Below are positions 1-10,189 of a DNA stretch of 64,000 nt, one piece after another. Numbering within the stretch: position 1 is the first letter of the stretch; the number at the start of each line of letters is the position of its first letter. The notes under the pieces were generated by a model. The model was given only the letters and a program-made list of their open reading frames with translations, ran no database searches and had not been told where the DNA came from. Origin of the DNA: Ardenticatenaceae bacterium. Its GTDB lineage: Bacteria; Chloroflexota; Anaerolineae; Promineifilales; Promineifilaceae. The DNA lies in assembly GCA_020634565.1 (NCBI GenBank), contig JACKBN010000003.1:555710-619709 (forward strand), written 5' to 3'. A program made the translations under genes and the position numbers.

Positions 1-780
1 ACCCTCTCAGACGTGCTGCAACAAGCCGCAGACCAGGACATCAAAGTCATTGCTTATGACCGCCTTATCCGTGACTCCGCCAACGTAGACTACTATGCCA
101 CCTTCGATAACTTCCAGGTGGGTGTGTTGCAGGCCAGCTACATCGAAGATGCACTCGGCTTGGCCGATGGCAATGGCCCCTTCAACATCGAACTGTTTGG
201 TGGTTCCCCCGATGACAACAACGCCTACTTCTTCTACGATGGCGCTATGTCTGTTCTGCAGCCCTACATCGACAATGGCCAACTGGTTGTACAAAGCGGC
301 CAGATGGGCATGGACCAGGTTTCCACCCTCCGTTGGGACGGTGCCACTGCTCAGGCACGTATGGAAAACCTGCTCAGCGCTTACTACACCGAAGAACGTG
401 TTGACGCCGTACTCTCCCCCTACGATGGGTTGAGCATCGGTATCATCTCCTCGCTGAAAGGCGTTGGCTACGGCAGCGATGATCTGCCAATGCCCGTCGT
501 AACCGGGCAGGATGCAGAAGTTCCTTCCGTCAAATCCATTTTGGCTGGTGAACAAACCTCAACGGTCTTTAAAGACACCCGCGAGTTGGCCAAGCAAACC
601 GTGGCTATGGTAGATGCTCTGTTGAGCGGTGAAGAAGTGCCCGTCAATGACACCGAAACCTACGAAAATGGTGTTAAAATCGTACCTTCTTACCTGCTTG
701 TTCCCATTAGTGTTGACATCAACAACTGGGAAGCAGCACTCATCGAAACCGGTTACTATACGGCCGAAGAATTCGAATAA
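1..780 (+). CDS. ChvE-type sugar ABC transporter substrate-binding protein (5' partial)
   Basis: This is the C-terminal 259 residues of a periplasmic or lipid-anchored monosaccharide-binding protein. The frame is open from base 1, so the true start lies to the left. The stretch AYDRLIRDSANVDYYATFDN and the following hinge region are typical of the ChvE/XylF group that binds arabinose, xylose, glucose or galactose for GguA/GguB-type importers. The ATPase and permease genes follow directly, and araD/araA lie in the same run, so L-arabinose is the likely ligand (inference). ACGGCCGT, frequent later in the window, is absent here. The signal peptide cannot be seen. Confidence 0.88.
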   Translation, partial: TLSDVLQQAADQDIKVIAYDRLIRDSANVDYYATFDNFQVGVLQASYIEDALGLADGNGPFNIELFGGSPDDNNAYFFYDGAMSVLQPYIDNGQLVVQSGQMGMDQVSTLRWDGATAQARMENLLSAYYTEERVDAVLSPYDGLSIGIISSLKGVGYGSDDLPMPVVTGQDAEVPSVKSILAGEQTSTVFKDTRELAKQTVAMVDALLSGEEVPVNDTETYENGVKIVPSYLLVPISVDINNWEAALIETGYYTAEEFE

Positions 781-884
781 AATTGAAGTAAGCTAAATAA
801 AGGGTGTGGGTACCTGGCTCCGGCTGGTGTGCCCACACTCACCATCAGTGTCGTCTGCGACTTAGCAATGCCGGGAGAACAATC

Positions 885-2426
885 ATGTCAGACATAATTT
901 TGGAAATGCGCAACATCACAAAAACATTTCCAGGTGTTAAAGCGCTAGACAATGTTAATTTCACCGTTCGTCAGGGCGAAATTCATGCGCTGGTTGGTGA
1001 AAATGGGGCCGGCAAATCTACACTGATGAAAGTGTTAAGCGGCGTTTACCCCCACGGGGAGTATACAGGCCAAATATATTATCAGGGCCAGGAATGCCGC
1101 TTTAGAGATGTTCGTGATAGTGAAAATTTAGGGCTTGTTATTATTCACCAGGAACTTGCCCTGGTTCCCCTGCTTTCAATTACCGAAAATATTTTCCTGG
1201 GTAACGAGCGGCAAAAGAATGGCATTATCAACTGGTACGAGGCCATTGGTAAAACCCAGGAGCTTTTGAAAAAAGTGGGCCTCAATGAAGCGCCTGAAAC
1301 GTTGATTACTGACCTGGGTGTGGGGAAGCAGCAGCTTGTTGAAATTGCCAAGGCGCTGTCCAAAGAAGTAAAACTCCTCATCTTGGATGAACCAACCTCC
1401 AGCTTGAATGAAAGCGACAGTGACGCCCTGCTTGATCTGCTGTTGGAATTTAAGCAGCAGGGCATCTCCTCCATTCTTATCTCGCATAAACTGAATGAAG
1501 TTTCCAAGGTGGCCGATTCGATCACGATTTTGCGCGACGGCGCAACGATTGAAACCCTGGACTGCCACAAAGAAGCCATTACCGAAGATCGCATTGTCAA
1601 AGGGATGGTAGGGCGCGATCTGACAAATCGTTATCCTGTCCGTGAGCCTAATATTTCTGATGTGATTTTTGAGGTGAAAGGTTGGAATGTTTATCATCCG
1701 CTGCATGACGATCGCAAAATGGTGCATAATGTGAATCTGCACGTAAAACGGGGCGAGGTTGTGGGGATTGCGGGTTTGATGGGCGCTGGTCGCACGGAAT
1801 TGGCCATGAGTGTATTTGGGCATTCATACGGCCGTCATATCACCGGCAAAGTGTATAAGCATGGCCAGGAAATTGATGTGAGCTCGATAGATAAAGCGAT
1901 TTCCAATGGGCTGGCTTACGTTACTGAAGATCGCAAAAACTACGGACTTATTCTGATTGATGACATTAAAAATAATATCTCGCTAGCCAACCTTAAGGGC
2001 ATTGCCGACCGTCTGATTATCAACCAGCCTAAGTCATTGGCCGTAGCTCGCGAATATCGTGATAAACTGAGCATTAAATGTTCCAGCATCATGCAGAAAA
2101 CCGTTAATTTGTCTGGGGGCAACCAGCAAAAAGTCGTTTTAAGCAAATGGTTGTTTGCCAATCCTGACGTACTGATTTTAGATGAACCAACCCGCGGCAT
2201 TGATGTGGGCGCCAAATATGAAATTTATACCATCATCAATCAATTAGCTGACGAAGGCAAAGGCATTATCCTTATCTCATCCGAACTGCCGGAGATTTTA
2301 GGGGTTTGCGATCGCATCTATGTAATGAACGCGGGACGTATTGTTGGAGAAATGCCGAAAGCAGAAGCCTCACAGGAGAAGATTATGCAAAGCATTATGC
2401 GCCAAGAGGAGAAAGTTGCATCATGA
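885..2426 (+). CDS. gguA: Multiple-monosaccharide ABC transporter ATP-binding protein (GguA/MmsA type)
   Basis: The 513-residue protein has two fused ABC ATPase domains, as usual for the CUT2 class of sugar importers. The N-terminal Walker A is GENGAGKST and its Walker B is LLILDEPTSS. The second half has GLMGAGRTE, an imperfect Walker A as is normal in CUT2 proteins, the signature LSGGNQQK, and LILDEPTRGID. It would power uptake of the sugar bound by the protein encoded upstream. The ATG at 885 follows GGGAGAACAATC; an in-frame ATG at 804 has no ribosome site and gives a non-homologous extension. The stop overlaps the permease start by four bases (ATGA), indicating translational coupling. 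Confidence 0.93.
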   Translation: MSDIILEMRNITKTFPGVKALDNVNFTVRQGEIHALVGENGAGKSTLMKVLSGVYPHGEYTGQIYYQGQECRFRDVRDSENLGLVIIHQELALVPLLSITENIFLGNERQKNGIINWYEAIGKTQELLKKVGLNEAPETLITDLGVGKQQLVEIAKALSKEVKLLILDEPTSSLNESDSDALLDLLLEFKQQGISSILISHKLNEVSKVADSITILRDGATIETLDCHKEAITEDRIVKGMVGRDLTNRYPVREPNISDVIFEVKGWNVYHPLHDDRKMVHNVNLHVKRGEVVGIAGLMGAGRTELAMSVFGHSYGRHITGKVYKHGQEIDVSSIDKAISNGLAYVTEDRKNYGLILIDDIKNNISLANLKGIADRLIINQPKSLAVAREYRDKLSIKCSSIMQKTVNLSGGNQQKVVLSKWLFANPDVLILDEPTRGIDVGAKYEIYTIINQLADEGKGIILISSELPEILGVCDRIYVMNAGRIVGEMPKAEASQEKIMQSIMRQEEKVAS

Positions 2427-3631
2427 GTGACATAACACCAGATCAAGTGGTTACCACCAGTAACCCTTTGGCCGGACTCTCAAAAGTATTAAGGGTAAAT
2501 ATTCGCCAATATGGCATGTTGGTTGCTTTGATTGCGATTATGATCTTTTTCCAGATCATGACCGACGGCATTTTGATGAAGCCGGTTAATCTGACCAACT
2601 TGATTCTTCAGAACAGCTACATCGTTATTATGGCGATTGGGATGTTGCTGTTAATTGTGGCCGGGCATATTGATTTGTCTGTAGGCTCCATTGTGGCTTT
2701 TGTAGGTGCCTCGGCCGCCGTGATGACAGTCAGCTATGAGTTGAACTTTATCGTCACCATTATTGCTTGCCTGTTCCTCGGAGCTATTATTGGGGCGGCT
2801 CAAGGTTACTGGGTAGCTTATCAAAAAATCCCCTCCTTCATTGTGACACTGGCCGGTATGTTGGTGTTTCGCGGTTTAACACTGGCTCTGTTGGAAGGGC
2901 AATCCATTGGTCCATTCCCCACAGGATTTCAAAAGCTAAGCACGGGCTTTATTGCGGACATCTTTGGCAATGAAACCTTGAATATCACGGCACTGTTAAT
3001 GGGTGCGCTTGTTTCAGCGACGTTAATTTATTTTGACTTTCAAACCAGACGTAAGCAGCAGGAGTATCATATCAATGTCACCCCCTTGCCGCTTTTCATT
3101 TTGAAAAATGCGGTTTTGACCGGGGCCATCATGTATTTGTCTTATTTGATGGCGTCTTATAAGGGTTTGCCCAATGTGCTGGTGGTGCTGTTTATTTTGA
3201 TTGTGGTTTATACCTTTGTGGCCAATCAGACAACTTTAGGCCGTCGTATTTTTGCCATCGGCGGTAATGAAAAAGCGGCCAAGCTCTCAGGTGTGAATAC
3301 AGAGCGGCTGACCTTTTTTACCTTTGTCAATTTGGGCGTCCTTTCGGCATTGGCTGGTCTTGTTTTTGCGGCGCGGCTCAACGTGGCGACGCCCAAAGCG
3401 GGTAATGCGTTTGAACTGGATGTTATTGCTGCCTGTTTTATCGGTGGCGCTTCGATGTCCGGTGGGGTGGGTACCATCATTGGGGCCGTTATCGGGGCGT
3501 TTGTGATGGGTGTGATGAACAATGGCATGTCTATTTTGGGCATTGGCATTGAGTGGCAGCAGGTAATTAAGGGGCTGGTTTTACTAGCGGCCGTTTTCTT
3601 TGACGTCTACAACAAAAACAAAAGTGGATAA
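2423..3631 (+). CDS. gguB: Multiple-monosaccharide ABC transporter permease (GguB/MmsB type)
   Basis: This is a 402-residue polytopic membrane protein of the BPD_transp_2 (XylH/GguB) family. It has about ten hydrophobic segments, the conserved GHIDLSVGS motif near residue 80, and a C-terminal GGASMSGGVGTIIGA motif that contacts the ATPase in this family. The start is the ATG overlapping the gguA stop; the longer open frame beginning inside gguA is not needed. Together with the preceding two genes it forms a complete binding protein-ATPase-permease importer. The central insertion with basic residues (about 205-225) is a cytoplasmic loop typical of the GguB/XylH subgroup. Confidence 0.92.
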   Translation: MSDITPDQVVTTSNPLAGLSKVLRVNIRQYGMLVALIAIMIFFQIMTDGILMKPVNLTNLILQNSYIVIMAIGMLLLIVAGHIDLSVGSIVAFVGASAAVMTVSYELNFIVTIIACLFLGAIIGAAQGYWVAYQKIPSFIVTLAGMLVFRGLTLALLEGQSIGPFPTGFQKLSTGFIADIFGNETLNITALLMGALVSATLIYFDFQTRRKQQEYHINVTPLPLFILKNAVLTGAIMYLSYLMASYKGLPNVLVVLFILIVVYTFVANQTTLGRRIFAIGGNEKAAKLSGVNTERLTFFTFVNLGVLSALAGLVFAARLNVATPKAGNAFELDVIAACFIGGASMSGGVGTIIGAVIGAFVMGVMNNGMSILGIGIEWQQVIKGLVLLAAVFFDVYNKNKSG

Positions 3632-3680
3632 CAGGCTGCGGCACACGTTTTAAGGTCCACGCCAGGTGCAGGTGGGTCTT

Positions 3681-3798
3681 TAAGTAATTTTCAACAAATA
3701 TCATGAATGCCAATCAGGCAAATGAAAATTACTTTTAGGAGAACAAAAAGAGCTAATGAGCGATTTAATCTCAAGTTACTTTTTGTTCTCCACATAAA
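3681..3798. repeat. 118-bp hairpin-bearing repeat, copy 1
   Basis: This 118-bp sequence is repeated without a mismatch at 52860-52977 in the same orientation. It holds two perfect inverted repeats: a 12-bp pair AAGTAATTTTCA (3682-3693) with 3723-3734, and a 13-bp pair GGAGAACAAAAAG (3738-3750) with 3779-3791. The loop of the first has a smaller TGCC/GGCA hairpin. It is AT-rich compared with its surroundings and lies between gguB and an SDR gene. I infer a REP/MITE-like mobile element or a structured RNA; no transposase is nearby and no target duplication is evident. Confidence 0.9.
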
Positions 3799-3854
3799 TG
3801 TGTGCCGCATTTGCTTCAAAATAACGACCGATGTGAGTTTAGGGAGAGGTTCGC

Positions 3855-4838
3855 ATGAAGCGTATACTGGTCACCGGTGCCACGGGAAAAGTAGGCCAGA
3901 CGTTGATTAAGCGGCTGTTGGCCGACTCACAGTTTGATTCTTTCATTGTCCGCGCCCTGTACCATAACCGTGAATTAGAGCCTCATCCACGCCTTGAAGC
4001 TGTGCACGGCTCGATTGAACAGCTAGAAACTGTGGAAACAGCCCTGGCTGATGTGACCCACATTGTTCATCTGGCGACTGTAAAGGAAACTCCTGAGCAA
4101 ATCATGGATGTGGCGGTAAAAGGTCTCTTTTGGCTGTTGGAAACCTGCCGCACCTCCGCCACATTTGAACAATTCATTATGATCGGCGGCGATGCGGCCG
4201 TTGGTCATTTTGTATATCCCCATGCGCTGCCGGTCACGGAAGCCCAGCCGCACACCGCTTACCCAGGCTGTTACGCGCTTTCCAAAGTGTTGGAAGAAGC
4301 CATGCTGGAGCAATACTACGTCCAGTATGATCTGAACGGCTGCTGCTTGCGTGCGCCCTGGATCATGGAAAAGGATGATTTTAAGTACCAGCTTTCTTTT
4401 GGAGAGGATGTGTTTGGGGGACCGCGTTGGCGTGACCTGGTGGACCAGTCTCTTGCGGAAGCCTATGTTGAATCCCAAACCATCCCGATCATGCTAGATC
4501 CAGAGGGGAACCCCGTCAAGCGCAATTTTGTGCATGTTGAGGATTTGGTTAGCGCGATTCTTTTAGCGCTCGATAATCCTCAAGCCCGCCAGCAAACTTT
4601 CAACATCTGTATGGATGAGCCAGTTGATTACGGCGAGATGGCCGACTATCTGGCGGAGAAGTATGGGCTGCCCGCTGTGCCGATTAAGACACCGTACCAT
4701 TCGACCTGGCTGGACAACAGTAAGGCAAAATTTCTGCTGGGCTGGCGACCTGACTATGATTTGCCCAAACTGATCGACTCGGCCTGGACTTACGTTCGTG
4801 CGGAGGATGATCCAAGGCAGATTTGGTATCCTGGCTAA
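3855..4838 (+). CDS. NAD-dependent epimerase/dehydratase (extended SDR)
   Basis: The 327-residue protein begins with a Rossmann nucleotide-binding motif, VTGATGKVGQ, at residues 5-14. It carries the catalytic YxxxK signature of short-chain dehydrogenases as YALSK near residue 139. The length and C-terminal substrate lobe fit extended SDRs such as sugar epimerases and uronate dehydrogenases. It lies between the importer and the pentose kinase. A role in pentose or sugar-acid metabolism is therefore likely, but substrate and reaction cannot be read from sequence. The start follows GGGAGAGGTTCGC, a good ribosome site. ACGGCCGT is absent. Confidence 0.82.
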   Translation: MKRILVTGATGKVGQTLIKRLLADSQFDSFIVRALYHNRELEPHPRLEAVHGSIEQLETVETALADVTHIVHLATVKETPEQIMDVAVKGLFWLLETCRTSATFEQFIMIGGDAAVGHFVYPHALPVTEAQPHTAYPGCYALSKVLEEAMLEQYYVQYDLNGCCLRAPWIMEKDDFKYQLSFGEDVFGGPRWRDLVDQSLAEAYVESQTIPIMLDPEGNPVKRNFVHVEDLVSAILLALDNPQARQQTFNICMDEPVDYGEMADYLAEKYGLPAVPIKTPYHSTWLDNSKAKFLLGWRPDYDLPKLIDSAWTYVRAEDDPRQIWYPG

Positions 4839-4926
4839 ATTTTGTGTGTAGAGATGTGTGGTGGGGGAACGGCCGTTACCTCAAAAATAAGCGTGAAATA
4901 ACAACCTCAAATTAAAGGAGTGGAAC

Positions 4927-6528
<1,602 letters not shown>

Positions 6529-6561
6529 CTTATTCCCAGTAAGCAAATGAGGAAAAAGAAT

Positions 6562-7209
6562 ATGTTAGAAAAACTACGCCAAATGGTGTGTGACTTGCAC
6601 GCAGAACTGCCCAATAATAACCTGGTTGCCTGGACCAGCGGCAATATCAGTGCCCGCGATCCTGAAACGAATCTGGTCGTGATCAAACCAAGCGGCATCA
6701 AATTCCCGGACCTGACGCCGGAAAACATGGTGGTGGTCAATATCAACGGCGAGATCGTGGAGGGGGAGTACAAAGCATCGTCGGACACGGCTTCGCATTG
6801 CTACATTTACCGCCACACGCCGCAGGTGAACGGCATTGTCCATACCCATTCACGCTACGCTACGGCCTTTGCCACACACGGCCGTTCCATTCCCTGTATC
6901 ACCACCGCCATGGGCGACGAATTTGGCGGCGATATTCCCTGCGGCGGCTTTGCCCTGATTGGCGGTGAGGAAATCGGCCAGGTGGTGGTGGAAACGCTAA
7001 AGGACAGCCGCAGCCCCGCCTGCCTGCTGCAAAGCCACGGCGTGTTTACCGTTGGCCCCACCGCCGAGAAAGCGGTAAAAGCGGCCGTTATGACCGAGGA
7101 CAACGCCGCCATCGCCTGGACCTCCTTGCAGATGGGCACGCCATTGACAATCGCCCAAAGCGACATCGACAAGCTGTATGACCGCTACCAAAACGTGTAC
7201 GGTCAATAA
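6562..7209 (+). CDS. araD: L-ribulose-5-phosphate 4-epimerase
   Basis: The 215-residue class II aldolase-like protein converts L-ribulose-5-phosphate to D-xylulose-5-phosphate, the last step of bacterial arabinose catabolism. The N-terminus MLEKLRQMVCDLHAELPNNN, the segments TSGNISARD and VIKPSGIKF, and the zinc-ligand motif HTHSR resemble AraD throughout. I chose the ATG at 6562 because GAGGAAAAAGAAT precedes it and it matches the family start; an upstream in-frame ATG at 6547 would add five residues. It lies between the kinase and araA with short gaps, forming one operon. Length fits AraD (about 230 residues). Confidence 0.93.
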   Translation: MLEKLRQMVCDLHAELPNNNLVAWTSGNISARDPETNLVVIKPSGIKFPDLTPENMVVVNINGEIVEGEYKASSDTASHCYIYRHTPQVNGIVHTHSRYATAFATHGRSIPCITTAMGDEFGGDIPCGGFALIGGEEIGQVVVETLKDSRSPACLLQSHGVFTVGPTAEKAVKAAVMTEDNAAIAWTSLQMGTPLTIAQSDIDKLYDRYQNVYGQ

Positions 7210-7241
7210 TTTCTAAAAAATTTAACTTTAAGGAATAAAAA

Positions 7242-8735
7242 ATGAACAGTGACGTTTTTTCACCGTTAGAAACCTGGTTTGTGGTAGGCAGCCAACATTT
7301 ATATGGGCCCGAGGCGCTGGAGCAAGTTGCGGCCAATGGGGCCGTCATCGCCGAAGCGCTAGACGCCTCCGACCAATTGCCCGTCAAGGTTGTTTTTAAA
7401 CCGATTGTCACCACGCCCGAAGAAGTTTACAACGTCTGCCAGGCAGCTAATGCCGCGCCCAACTGCATTGGCCTCATCTTCTGGATGCATACTTTCTCCC
7501 CGGCAAAAATGTGGATTGCGGGCCTGAGCGCCCTGCAAAAGCCATTTGCCCAACTGCATACGCAGTTTAATGCGGAGATCCCTTGGGCCACCATCGATAT
7601 GGACTTCATGAACCTGAACCAGACGGCCCACGGCGGGCGCGAATTTGGTTACATTGGCGCGCGGATGCGGCTGGTGCGCAAGGTGATTGTGGGCCATTGG
7701 CAAGACCCCGAAGTGCTGGAACGGATCAACGTCTGGCAGCGGGTCGCCGCTGCCTGGCACGATGCCCAAGGGGCCAAATTTGCCCGCTTTGGCGATAACA
7801 TGCGCGAAGTGGCCGTAACCGAAGGCAACAAAGTATCGGCGCAGCAGCAGCTTGGCTACGCGGTTAACGGCTACGGCGTGGGTGATTTGGTGGCGTATAT
7901 CAATAAGGTGTCGGAAACGGCCGTTTCTGACCTCATCGCCGTCTACGAACAAGAATATACCCTGGCGCCCACGCTGCAAGATGGCGGCAGCCAGCGGCAA
8001 GCCCTGCGCGATGCCGCCCGCATTGAGCTGGGCATCCGCACCTTTTTAGAAGAAGGTGGCTTCAAAGGATACACAGATACTTTTGAAGATTTGCACGGCA
8101 TCAAGCAGCTGCCCGGCGTGGCCAGCCAGCGGCTCATGGCTGATGGCTACGGCTTTGGTGGGGAAGGGGACTGGAAAACGGCCGCATTGCTGCGCGCTAT
8201 GAAAGTGATGAGCGCTGGACTGAAAGGCGGTACCTCCTTCATGGAAGATTACACTTACCACTTCAGCCCCTCCGGCAACAAAGTGCTTGGTGCCCACATG
8301 CTGGAAATCTGCCCCAGCATCGCCAGCGGCAAGCCCACGCTGGAAATTCATCCGCTGGGCATTGGCGGCAAAGAAGACCCCGTGCGGCTTGTGTTTGATT
8401 CGCAAACCGGGCCAGCCATCAACGCCTCACTCATCGACCTGGGGCCGCGCTTCCGCCTGATTGTGAACACCGTAGACGTGGTGCCTACAGAAGCGCCGCT
8501 GCCCAAGCTGCCGGTAGCCCGCGCCTTGTGGACGCCGCAGCCCAACCTGAAGGTGGCCGCCGCCACCTGGATTTTGGCGGGTGGGGCGCATCACACTGGC
8601 TTTAGCCTCTCCCTCACGCCAGAGTACATGGAAGATTTTGCGGAACTGGCCGGTATCGAATATCTGCTTATCGACGAAAACACCACCGTATCTGGCTTCA
8701 AGAAAGAACTTCTCTGGAACCACGCCGTCTACTAA
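7242..8735 (+). CDS. araA: L-arabinose isomerase
   Basis: The 497-residue protein converts L-arabinose to L-ribulose in the cytoplasm and is about the usual length for AraA. The N-terminus LETWFVVGSQHLYGPEAL is characteristic, as are FMNLNQTAHGGREFGYI and the C-terminal GGAHHTGFS. The metal-binding Glu and His residues appear to be in place, including those around MEDYTYHFSPSGNKVLGAHM. The ribosome site is AAGGAATAAAAA. The gene closes the kinase-araD-araA operon and is followed by an intrinsic terminator. ACGGCCGT occurs in frame as T-A-V near residue 227. Confidence 0.97.
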   Translation: MNSDVFSPLETWFVVGSQHLYGPEALEQVAANGAVIAEALDASDQLPVKVVFKPIVTTPEEVYNVCQAANAAPNCIGLIFWMHTFSPAKMWIAGLSALQKPFAQLHTQFNAEIPWATIDMDFMNLNQTAHGGREFGYIGARMRLVRKVIVGHWQDPEVLERINVWQRVAAAWHDAQGAKFARFGDNMREVAVTEGNKVSAQQQLGYAVNGYGVGDLVAYINKVSETAVSDLIAVYEQEYTLAPTLQDGGSQRQALRDAARIELGIRTFLEEGGFKGYTDTFEDLHGIKQLPGVASQRLMADGYGFGGEGDWKTAALLRAMKVMSAGLKGGTSFMEDYTYHFSPSGNKVLGAHMLEICPSIASGKPTLEIHPLGIGGKEDPVRLVFDSQTGPAINASLIDLGPRFRLIVNTVDVVPTEAPLPKLPVARALWTPQPNLKVAAATWILAGGAHHTGFSLSLTPEYMEDFAELAGIEYLLIDENTTVSGFKKELLWNHAVY

Positions 8736-8789
8736 TTCTAAATTTCTCCAACTTAATAATTGTTCGCGGATTTTTCGTGAACTTGAAGC

Positions 8790-8826
8790 AGCCGTGATGT
8801 CGTTAGCATCACGGCTGTTTGTTTTG
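8790..8826 (+). terminator. Intrinsic terminator after araA
   Basis: A perfect 10-bp stem, AGCCGTGATG (8790-8799) with CATCACGGCT (8807-8816), encloses a 7-base loop and is followed by GTTTGTTTTG. It ends the araA operon before the LacI-family promoter. Confidence 0.88.
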
Positions 8827-8840
8827 TACAAAATTTCCCT

Positions 8841-8869
8841 TTGACAATTGTGCAAACGTATGCTTTAAT
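8841..8869 (+). promoter_or_regulatory. Sigma-70-type promoter of the LacI-family regulator
   Basis: TTGACA at 8841-8846 is separated by exactly 17 bases from TTTAAT at 8864-8869. It is the clearest consensus-like promoter in the window. It points to the regulator gene starting at 8981 and leaves a leader of about 100 bases containing the palindromes described next. Confidence 0.75.
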
Positions 8870-8907
8870 ACGTTGTACCGCATACGTATGCATAACTTAT
8901 GCGTACG
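8856..8907. promoter_or_regulatory. Stacked palindromic operator, probable LacI-family autoregulatory site
   Basis: Two palindromes abut: GCATACGTATGC (8880-8891, perfect) and GCATAACTTATGC (8890-8902, symmetric about the central C). Another half-site ACGTATGC lies at 8856-8863 inside the promoter spacer, and ATGCGTACG runs to 8907. LacI-family proteins bind even palindromes of this size with a central CG, and the first site has that centre. Position over and just behind the promoter suggests repression of the regulator gene itself (inference). Confidence 0.65.
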
Positions 8908-8980
8908 AGTTTCATTCATTGCAACTGAACCAACGTTAGCTTCACTGACCGCAACCCACAATTAAAATAAGGGCGTAGTA

Positions 8981-10021
8981 ATGGCAAGCACCAAGCGAAA
9001 TGCCAACCGCAATTCAGTGACCATGCACGATGTAGCCAAATTGGCCAACGTCTCGCAGAGCACGGTTTCACGCGTGCTCAACGAGACGAACGGGCCAATT
9101 ACCATCGGCGAGGAAACGCGCCAGCGTGTCCTGGAGGCAGCCCAGCAGCTCAAATACCAGCCAAACCTTCATGCCGGCAGTTTGCGTGGCCAAAAAACCC
9201 GCATGATCGCCCTGATGATCGCCGACATCACGAACCCGTTCTACCATCCACTGGTGCGCGCGGTGCAGGATGCGGCGAATGCCCACCAATACGACACGAT
9301 GATCGCCAATACGGACCATACGCTGGAAGGCGAACAGCACTTTATAAATTCGGTCATTCGCCGCCCGGTTGATGGCATCATCATGGTTCCGTATCACTTG
9401 TCTGATGACGATCTTGATGAGTTGGTCGAACGCACTGGCTCCATCGTCGCTGCCGTGGGTCAACACCTTACCCATCCTCAGGTTGACATTGCCTTCGGTA
9501 ATGACCGGCAGGCTACTTACGATGTTGTCACCTGGCTTCATACGGAGAAGGGGCATTCACAGCTGGGGTTTATCGGCGTTACGGATAACTTCCCGGCCGG
9601 AGCCAGACGCCACAAAGGTTTTAAAGACGCGCTGCTTAATGTGGGGTTGGAGCAGCAAGCAGAATATGAATTGGAAGGAGATTGGTCGCCTGAGAGTGGT
9701 TATCAAGCCATGCAGAAGCTCCTTTCTTTACCTGAACCGCCAACGGCCGTTTTTGCCTGTAATGACCTCATGGCTATCGGAGCCATGGAGGCCATCAAGC
9801 AAAGTGGTCTACGCATACCAGAAGATATCGCCATCGTGGGATTTGATGACATTCCTACTGCATCCTGGATAAGTCCGCGCTTGTCAACGGTCGCCCAATA
9901 TCCTGCTGAAATGGGTATACAGCTTGCGAAAGCAATCTTCGAGCGCATCCAGGGAAATTACACTGGTCCTAGCCGACGCATTGAAGTCCCATGCCGTTTT
10001 ATTGAACGGGAAACCACCTAA
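8981..10021 (+). CDS. LacI-family transcriptional regulator of the arabinose/arabinan locus
   Basis: The 346-residue protein has an N-terminal LacI helix-turn-helix, MHDVAKLANVSQSTVSRVLN, at about residues 13-32, the hinge-helix region around QLKYQPNLHAGSLRG, and a periplasmic-binding-protein-like sugar sensor domain from about residue 70 (IALMIADITNPFY; VFACNDLMAIGAMEA; VGFDDIPTASWISP). It lies between the araA operon and the oligosaccharide importer and probably controls one or both in response to an arabinose-derived ligand (inference). A consensus promoter and stacked palindromes lie upstream. The ribosome site AGGGCGTAGTA is modest. Confidence 0.92.
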   Translation: MASTKRNANRNSVTMHDVAKLANVSQSTVSRVLNETNGPITIGEETRQRVLEAAQQLKYQPNLHAGSLRGQKTRMIALMIADITNPFYHPLVRAVQDAANAHQYDTMIANTDHTLEGEQHFINSVIRRPVDGIIMVPYHLSDDDLDELVERTGSIVAAVGQHLTHPQVDIAFGNDRQATYDVVTWLHTEKGHSQLGFIGVTDNFPAGARRHKGFKDALLNVGLEQQAEYELEGDWSPESGYQAMQKLLSLPEPPTAVFACNDLMAIGAMEAIKQSGLRIPEDIAIVGFDDIPTASWISPRLSTVAQYPAEMGIQLAKAIFERIQGNYTGPSRRIEVPCRFIERETT

Positions 10022-10189
10022 ATAAAACTTAATAAATTGCTATAGAGATACAGCTCATCGAATGCGCTGAGTCAGCGTACAGTTTCACTTTCCCTGTGTT
10101 TTGTACGACGCTGCGTCCTGCCTGCGTCGAAATAATCGTCTGTTGTGAAGACACAACACAATGTGACACAAAAAAGAGAGGATGATGTG

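Noticed and set aside
804..884. Upstream start for gguA
   Set aside because: No ribosome site, and the added residues do not resemble an ABC ATPase N-terminus.
3707..3910. 67-codon open frame across the 118-bp repeat
   Set aside because: It is created by the repeat and runs into the SDR gene in another frame; no ribosome site or protein-like composition.
4197..4205. GCGGCCGTTGG counted as an iterated palindrome in the SDR gene
   Set aside because: It has only a seven-base match and is not the full octamer ACGGCCGT.
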